A stretch of 64,000 nucleotides of DNA from Tausonia pullulans (taxonomy: Eukaryota; Basidiomycota; Tremellomycetes; Cystofilobasidiales; Mrakiaceae), in contig OX637625.1 of NCBI GenBank assembly GCA_951802195.1, positions 1,116,001-1,180,000 of the forward strand, read 5' to 3'. Of this stretch, positions 57,401 through 64,000 are shown piece after piece. A program made the translations under genes and the position numbers. Every line of letters starts with the position of its first letter. Position 1 is the stretch's first letter. The notes below the pieces were generated by a model. The model searched no databases, was not told where the DNA came from, and worked only from the letters and a program-made list of their open reading frames with translations.

Positions 57401-58322
57401 AGTTTGGGAGGGGGAGGGCGCTGGGATAGTCATCAGGGGTTGGAGGGTCGGCATGAGGGAGGTGTGATACGCCTGATAGAGCTTTCGATAAGGTCGCTTG
57501 GGCTTGCGAACCGCAGATGAGGATGAGGGCATTTGTGACTCGGTGGTCTTGACTGGAGAGAACGCGAAGAAACCATTCGACCTCCCGCCAGTCGCAGCCC
57601 GATTGCTGGGCAGAGGCACAGGCTTGTCAAATTCCATGAGACTCTGCTGACCGCCAGTGGCCCCGCCACCTGCTTCATTGACGGGGACGTTGACGAAATC
57701 TCCGAACTCGTCGAGTGGAGGGCTCGCGGGCGTCCGGGCAGAAGCCGAGAAGTCAGCGAACCCACTGGCGGATGATTTTGGTCCGTGCGAGGGGAAGTTG
57801 ATGGGAAGGGGGGAAGAATTTGAGACTGCTGGATCGCTGGAGGTCAATGGTGGGGGGGTGATGACTGGAGAGAGACGCGTCGAGCGGTCATCAGCCAACG
57901 CGTCTCGTCGTCGTAGCACGGACGCATCCCTTCCTCTCTCATCCCAACGCGCCAGAGATCGATATAGACGCCACAGATCTCTCTGAAGCAAGTCAAGACT
58001 CACCAGTCTCATCTCGAAGCCCCAAAGCCTGCCATCTTCCTTCCCAAGCCTCATCACTCGAGACCAACCTCCCAAACGCCCTCGAGACCCTCGCGACCTT
58101 CGGCAATTCCGAGACAGGGAGTGCTGCAATGACGAGTAAGTGCAGACTTTCGGGGAGGGGACCGATCCACGCGCCGAGCTTGGGTGGAGGGGCTCGGAGG
58201 GGCGGGGGGAGAACACCGGAGATGGTGTAAGGGTGAGAGGAGGTGGAGAGGGCGGTCGCTTTGAGGCGGGCGGTGAGGGATTCGCCTGGTCGGGATGGTG
58301 TAAGGGGGGCCCAGCGATCCAT
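54423..58322 (-). CDS. RCY1: Recyclin-1: F-box plus Sec10-like protein with C-terminal CAAX-like box
   Basis: Endosome-to-Golgi recycling factor. In yeast it pairs with Skp1 through its F-box and acts in Snc1 and late exocytic traffic. Predicted 1,040 residues, exons 58322-58004, 57864-57006, 56933-56601, 56532-56433, 56360-55512, 55446-55124, 55045-54935, 54872-54824, 54765-54692, 54625-54571, 54473-54423. F-box at about residues 45-100 (LPESLHLLVIAALPVSELPK, SRAFGRLVSSDEAWEGRWQ). Acidic/Pro linker with DEFGDFV. Then the exocyst Sec10-like region (PYRKLYQAYHTSLMP, FTERVISDVIGESYVQPLL, MFEFNMDEYLDEEIDWVK, ENVLDEAVAAGLNAGIEVLM, RTGPREYYP). It ends in DCVIC, a CAAX-like prenylation signal as in yeast Rcy1. 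A competing long frame starting at 58480 is out of frame with the F-box and was rejected. Confidence 0.92.
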
Positions 58323-58784
58323 TGGTTGCTAGAATGGCTGATTTTCCGGACGAGGGGAAGTGATGGAGTTTGGTTTATTGGCTGGTGGTGGTTGCGAGGA
58401 GGGTGGGGCAATGGATGGACGCGCCCGACCGCGTTTTCCAGCCGCCGCCGCAACCCGAGGAGAGATGAGTATGGTGGCATCGTGCCTTACTCGAGACCAT
58501 CTACGATTGTCGTTCACAGTGTGTAGGTAGAAACTGGGAGAATACGTCCATGCAGGGTAGCAAAAGCAAAGGATAGCGATCTTACGAACGGCCGAGAATA
58601 AGGTAATACGAGCGAGCGAAGAGCGGTTGGAGGGAAATGCAGGCAGAGCGAGCAAATGAGCGACTGGGAGAGAACGGGAAAGACCGAGATGCAACGAGAG
58701 AATGTGTAAGAGAGGGAGAGAGAAAGAAAGGGAAGGGGAAGAACATCGCGTTCCTGCTTCTCTCCGATTTTGTGGACGATTTCC

Positions 58785-60668
58785 TTAGAGAACCCAGAAG
58801 GCAGCAGCTCCAAGAACACCAGCAAAAATGCCGACCGCGCCCTTGCGGATCTCGCGCTCACCGGCGCTGGTTCCACCGACATCAGCAACCGAAGCGCTCG
58901 CGCTCGATACCGCCTTGCTGACCGTCTTACTAGCAGCAGCGGCGCTTCCGCTAACGCTGGCAGCCTTGGAGCCCGTTGCTGAGGCAGCAGAAGCCGATCC
59001 CGTGGATGAGGAGCCCCCGGTGGAGGAGTTGCCACCGCTGGCGGTGTAGCCGATCTTGGCCCAGGCGGCGTCGCCCGCAACGGCGTAGCCACCCGTCGAG
59101 GGCAGAGCATTAATGTAGTAGAGCTCACCGGACGATGTCAGCTGAACGAGGGAAGATGTCGAGGCGGCATAGACGGAGGCAGTGTCCTTGGACGACGGGG
59201 CGGGGAGGATCTGGGTCGAGTTGATGAAGCTAGAGATACCGTCCGGAGCTCCGTCGGTGGAACCAGCGGTCGAAGGCGAAGTCCAGTGAGTGATGATGTA
59301 GGTCGAGGAGAAGTCGTCCGGGACGTAGGCGAACTGGAGCTGAGCGTCGGTGCTGGCAAGGAAGAACGAGGCGGCCTGACCGTGCGAGGCCGGGAAGGCG
59401 GCGCCGTTGTTGAGCGTAGGGAAAGTCTGAGCCTCCGGCTGCCAATTGGCGGCTGCGAGTGGGAAATGCGAGTAAACGATCAGCGGGAAGTTACTTTCCC
59501 TCTATGAGCGACCGCAGCGACGCACTGTGGATGGTGAAGATGTCGGCCGATCCGGCGGCGACATCCGGGGCGCCGATGTACATGATGTGGTTCGAAGCGA
59601 GCGCGGCGGTGGGCTTGTATGACTGAGCACGCATAAGTCAAGACTGTCAAACTCAGTCGAGCGGAGGAGATTCTGATCTCCAAAAGGCATGCCACGAACA
59701 GTGGAAGTCCAAGGCGCGGTGTTGACGCCCTCCCAGGCGAGGCTGTTGCTGGTGGCGGCCGCAGTGACGGAAGAGAAGTCGAGCTGGGTCATTGAGTTGC
59801 CCCCCGACAGAGTGAAGAAGGTGTTCGTCTACATATGCGAAGCGAACGAAATGGAGTCAGACACTTCATATCAGGGCGCTGAGCCGCCACTAACGTCGTG
59901 GTCCAGGATCGTTGCTGATCCGGCGAGATCGGGGATTCCGGTCGTTGCCTGCTTCGACCAGGATGACTGGGCGAAGTTGTAGACGTAGACATTGCCCTTG
60001 TTGGCGGAATCGGCTCCCAGGATGTACAGGAGGTTTCCGTACTGGTACAGGTAGCACGTCTATGTGAAGGAAAAGTGGGAAGAGAGGAAATCAGCATTCT
60101 GACAGGTCTAGACAAGCGAGCCGAGCGTCGATGGAGAGGGGAAGTAAAGTAAGAGGGGGAGTGACGCGCGATGAGAGCGGCAGCGCGCGGCTCGATCACT
60201 CAGAGGTCCACCACAGCGAGGACGCACCATGTCCGTGCCCGTGTAGGGACTGGGAGGGGGGGATGGAGGGGCAAGCGTCTGAGTAAGAGAGCAAGGGAAC
60301 CGGACGAGCAGCATTCTTACTCACGGCCGACCATCGGTGGGGAGGTTGCTCGGCGAGGGGGCTAGCAAGAGGTCGAGGCGCGACCATCGTGAGCTTGAGA
60401 AGCCGGGGGCAGCACACAAGAGAGGGCGACACTACGAACAGGCCCACTTGGAGGAGTCGCCGAGCGAGACATCAGCCGAGCCGCCGAAGACGTAGAGGTT
60501 CCAGCTCGCGTCGCTAAAAAGAATAGGAGAGGAGAGGTCAGTTCGGGTGACAGATGAAGAGGAAACGGCGAGAGGGATCCCTCACAAAACGACGCAGGAG
60601 GAGGCCGCACGAGCACCCGAGGCTACGAGGGAGAGGGCGACGAGGGAGGAAGAGAGAGAGCGGAGCAT
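58785..60668 (-). CDS. Secreted, probably GPI-anchored propeller-like surface protein
   Basis: Signal peptide (LSSSLVALSLVASGARA). Repeated beta-propeller/kelch-like strands: WNLYVFGGSADVSLGDSSKW, YLYQYGNLLYILGADSANKG, NVYVYNFAQSSW, FFTLSGGNSMTQLDFSS, SNHIMYIGAPDVAAGS, LYYINALPSTGGYAVAGDAA. The C-terminal ~100 residues are a Ser/Ala/Gly stalk ending in a hydrophobic tail (GIFAGVLGAAAFWVL), the usual GPI-anchor signal. Exons: 60668-60586, 60513-60436, about 60393-60325, 60278-60228, 60059-59895, 59828 to about 59640, about 59610-59526, 59452-58785. Two junctions (between exons 2 and 3, and exons 6 and 7) could not be closed with standard sites in phase, so those borders are approximate. Likely a cell-wall or surface protein; no enzyme motif. 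Confidence 0.75.
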
Positions 60669-62279
60669 GAGAAAGAGGGTAAGGTGGGTAGAGTGAGTTG
60701 GAAGCGGGAGAAGACGTGGGAGGTGAATGAGGGAAGCGGCTCGAAGTGCACGCGTTGTCGCCGTGTCTGCTTTCAGTCGTACTCGCACGCGAAAGGGCCT
60801 CGTCGGCGGCTGGAAACTATTCTCGGTCGAGGCTTTTCGTCCTATATTCAGGCCTGGGCCATCGTTGACCTTCCCAGTCTGTTGACTTTCATTGCTGTGG
60901 ACGAGGAAGTTGCCAGATGGCTTATAAGGGTGGCGGAAGCTCAGGGGCACAAGACATGACAGATTGGAATAGAAAGACATGAGATCAAACAACAGCACAA
61001 AACACAGCAAGCGAGAGAGAAACTGAAGACAAAGGCAAGAGCCAGAACGTCAGCAATCACGTCTTTCAACGAAGGCAACGACGCAGAGGCAATAATGATA
61101 AAAGGAGGGTGGCAACGGAAAGATTCAGATCTCCTGATGTGTTATCAACGATGCGGCTCCCCACCCCCGATTGTACACGTGGGGGCTCCCTATTGAAAGG
61201 AGGAGAGACGCAATTATGTCCGCCCATCGGTGTAGCTTCAACATGTCGAGAGAAAGTGGCGAAATGGGAGACAAAGGGTAGATACAAATAAAACTCACGA
61301 TTCAGGAGTAACGCACTAAAGCGATGTCAGTGCGGGAGACCGAAACACACACGGCTGAATGCAAACAAGGCAAGCGGGAAACGAGTCAGTCACACGTTCA
61401 CCAGGACAAGGGCAACAAACAAGCTAGATGGTAAGGGAAGCTCAGACAAGGCTGAAAGAAATCAACATGATGGATTAAGAAGTCCAAAGCTCCGTGTCAC
61501 GGGAGCAATTGAGTATGTTTGGTCAAAATTATCGTCATAGCTATGGAGTGAAATGGGAAGAGCAAAGAGGCCGAAAGACAAAACTGACCTTGTCGGGATG
61601 AAGGGAAGGAAGAAAAAGTGAAACTGACAGGCAACGACCTCACCATCGACGAGTTCAAGGCTCGCGAGGCTGGAAGAAATCGGCAGACGGAGTCAATAAC
61701 ACGATCGAGACAGGCGAAACACACGAGACATGGCTGGGGAGTCAGATCATGTGTATAGGAGAGACCTTCACGGCGACCCTCGACCCTTGACGGTCTCGGA
61801 GGTCACTCGTCTCGAGGTGATGCTCGTCCCGCTCTCCGTCCATGGTGGAAGAAGGAGAAGGATGGGATGGAAGATACTCACGGATCAAGGGCGCACCAAG
61901 AAGGGGGAGACAGATAAAGCGAGCGAGAAGAGAACGCAAGATCGTGGTTGAGGGCGAGACGGGTTGCGAGAAAAAGTCAGGCCGCTCTCTCTCTCCTCGT
62001 TTCTCGTCGTTAGGCTCAACTTATTCCCCTTTCCCCTCCAGAACTAAGCCCATACTGTGAACGTGACTGGATAACGCAGTCTCTAAACTGGCCATTTTGC
62101 AGGCTCTGGTTCACGCCTGCGGGTTAGCAAGAGAAGCAAGAACCCTAGGTTCGTAACCGTCCTCTCGCTTGGACCGTCGCGCCCAGCGCCGAGCGAGGCT
62201 AAGCTGTAGGCCCATTGAGACTCTCTCATATCCATCCGCCCACCCACATCCACATTCGCACGATCTAGTACAAGCAGCC
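60669..62279. other. Divergent intergenic region, no gene recognised
   Basis: 1.6 kb between the starts of the surface protein (-) and the BTB gene (+). The minus strand shows several splice-like motifs close together (for example TTCTTCCAG with GTGAGG near 61634-61672, and GCTTTAG with GTGAGT near 61299-61325). These could mark a spliced noncoding RNA or a gene with tiny exons. No conserved peptide was found. Confidence 0.4.
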
Positions 62280-64000
62280 ATGGCGCTGCCATCTTCGTTT
62301 ACCAGTGGTTGGTATGAGGTGTGCTCCTATCGACGCGAGAAGGGGCTGACCAGATCGCCATGGCGTGTTGTTGATCTCGCGCCTTAGGCATCTCGCTCGG
62401 GCGACACAACAGCACCCTCGCCTTCTCCACATCCTCCTCCCCCATCCGACCCTCGCCCATCCAAGCTTATCGGCCCTCCTCCTCCTTCTCGGGATCGTCC
62501 ATCGGAGGCGGCCGAGGCGGCGATCAGCTCCGTGACGCCTCGGGCAAGCTTCTTGCAGCGGACGACACTCTGTTCCAGGCCAACACGCTCGTAAGGCCCT
62601 CTCTCTCCTTCAGTTCATTCGATTTTCGTGAGATCTTGCTAGACTCAGCTCGCGGCCACGCCAGGTATTCGAGTGGCGCGTCACAGGCGTCAAGGCACTT
62701 GAAGCGGAGATCGCCGCCGCCCCTAGCGAGGATCCTTCGGAGAACGAGCTTCTCCGGCCTGGGCCAGTCATTGGGCAAGGCCAGTACAAGATTGACTGTC
62801 GTAAGTGCTCTGAAGGTATTGTGAGGAATGGGGAAGAGGGAACAAAGCGGCGGATCATTCTAGCTGTTGAGCGAGGGGGTTTGGGTGCTCACTAAATGAA
62901 ACGCCTCCCTCTCGACAATCAGAGGTCGAGACTCCGGCCGACCGACAGACTCAGTCAGGCACGCCGACAATGCTTTCTCCCGAAGAGCATAAATCTCAGG
63001 CCACCGACGAGTCTAATGAGCTCTGGCTCTATGTTGCCTCTCTCGAGGTCGAAGTAGCCGCGGTGAGTAAAGAGCAATTCGAAACTGGTCACCCTCTCTG
63101 TCGCTGAAGGTTGGCGTTCTGCAGCGTATCATGGTTGGAATCAAGGCGTGAGCTTTTCGGCCTGGTGTGTCTCCTGCTTCGAGGCATAGGCTCACCCTTT
63201 CAAGATCTAGATACGATGATAACATCGGTTCAAAGCACGCCCCCTCCGAGTGGCTTTTTCAGGAGGTTTGTTCTAATTCAGCGCAGTAGCAGTTTCAACC
63301 AGTCTTACAACCGACTGGCCTGCTGTGTCGGTTAATAGTGGGAAGATTGCTTTGGCTTCTCGCGCGATGCCGAATTTTGGAGTCAGTCATCCTTTCTCTC
63401 CACCGGCTTACAACCGTTTCGCGGAAACTAACGTCAACCATATGCCTTGTTACCTCTCAGGATGCCAGCTCCCTCCGATCTCTAACCTCCTCAAAGATCC
63501 CTCGGTCGAGGCTAAGGACACATTTGTCCTCGTCATCCAGGTACAGACCCCCTCCTCGCCTCGAACAGCCCCCATCGAGATCAGGGACTGCCATTACGTC
63601 CCTCGAGCTTTGCTCACGGCGCTTGAGAGCTCGCTCGATAACGCCACGACTGGAGATGTCATGGTGAGACGCCAAATAGTAATATGTGCCATGCGCTGCG
63701 TTCAATTAACGATGTCCCACCGCCCAGCTTATTACGCGCGAACGCCAGAAGGAGAACCCGCCTGCCAGCCCAATCCAGCACGCCTCAAGGAGGAGCACTG
63801 GCTCAACTTCTGCGACCTCCTCAGCCCCTTCGTTCTCGACAACGAGCGGAGATGTCCGTACGAGGAAGCGCGTAATCTGGGCGCACAAGGATGTGTTGAT
63901 GGCTCGAAGTGACTACGTGCGTCTGCTCTCCCCGGCTTCGCTGCTTTTGATCAACGCTGTATCTCTGAACCATATCTGCTGGCGATGATGGCAGTTCGAC
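62280..64000 (+). CDS. BTB/POZ-domain protein (3' end outside window)
   Basis: 340 residues visible from exons 62280-62307, 62388-62590, 62665-62800, 62923-63062, 63125-63147, 63211-63265, 63339-63381, 63461-63663 and 63728-63916; the next exon begins at 63995 and runs off the edge. A Ser/Pro-rich N-terminus with HNSTLAFSTSSSPIRPSPIQ is followed by a MATH/TRAF-like beta region (VFEWRVTGVKALEAEI; WLYVASLEVEVAA; AYDDNIGSKHAPSEWLFQE; KDTFVLVIQVQTPSSPR). The start of a BTB fold follows: KRVIWAHKDVLMARSDYFD, the hallmark 'AHK-x-L-x-xRS-x-YF'. Such proteins often act as Cul3 adaptors or transcription cofactors; which one cannot be said without the C-terminus. Confidence 0.8.

Noticed and set aside
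57864-58480. Start of recyclin at an ATG at 58480 in a 627-codon frame
   Set aside because: That frame misses the F-box. The ATG at 58322 with an intron from 58003 to 57865 keeps the F-box and joins the downstream frame in phase.
1-64000. CRISPR arrays, bacterial operons, 5S rRNA and U6/U2 snRNA genes
   Set aside because: No spaced direct repeats, ribosome-binding-site pattern or recognisable 5S/snRNA core sequences were found.

Overview
The window looks like a nuclear chromosome segment from a basidiomycete fungus. Genes are close together and cut by many short GT-AG introns (mostly about 50-110 nt, with donors such as GTGAGT and GTGCGT). The proteins are fungal: Tao3/Mor2 morphogenesis protein, recyclin-1, a Flo8/SomA-type LisH regulator, ADE13 and a pyridoxal kinase. 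No mitochondrial or bacterial signature was seen. The species cannot be named from the sequence alone. All gene models were built by hand from reading frames, splice signals and phase. No alignment or search was run.

Layout. 1-6155 (-): Tao3/Mor2/Furry, cut off by the left edge. 7029-13250 (+): a 1,833-residue protein with several START-like modules and a C-terminal membrane anchor. 15202-16537 (-): a p24/EMP24 cargo receptor with an apparent one-base frameshift. 16538-20422: a long stretch without a confident gene. 20423-22764 (+): adenylosuccinate lyase. 23121-24703 (+): pyridoxal kinase. 24943-28305 (-): LisH regulator of the SomA/Flo8 kind.

29510-37870 differs from the rest. Nine tRNA or tRNA-like genes (Ala-CGC, Ile-AAT, a Tyr-GTA-like, Glu-CTC, Leu-AAG, Lys-CTT, Val-AAC, Ala-AGC, Met-CAT) lie among pieces of one non-LTR retrotransposon (LINE) family and three tandem arrays. 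Four copies of the same LINE 3' tail occur, all pointing the same way. Three of the insertions (two certain, one plausible) have their 5' ends facing the 5' end of a plus-strand tRNA gene at short distance. One is a 5'-truncated reverse transcriptase copy and one carries only ORF1 plus the shared tail. This suggests a LINE that targets tRNA-gene upstream regions, and it is the main discovery candidate.

38916-40329 (-): EBP-type sterol isomerase. 40796-42283 (+): small UPF0132-like membrane protein. 43259-44727 (+): secreted protein with dibasic sites. 45392-48534 (-): single-pass membrane coiled-coil protein. 48535-51938: gene-poor, with one possible multi-exon gene and a possible gene relic. 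51939-53052 (+): ER-type CUE-domain protein. 54423-58322 (-): recyclin-1 (F-box plus Sec10-like, with a CAAX-like end). 58785-60668 (-): secreted, probably GPI-anchored, propeller-like protein. 62280-64000 (+): BTB/POZ protein cut off by the right edge.

Several proteins share a membrane-traffic theme (p24, recyclin-1, CUE, START protein, Tao3), but they are separate transcription units and nothing shows co-regulation.
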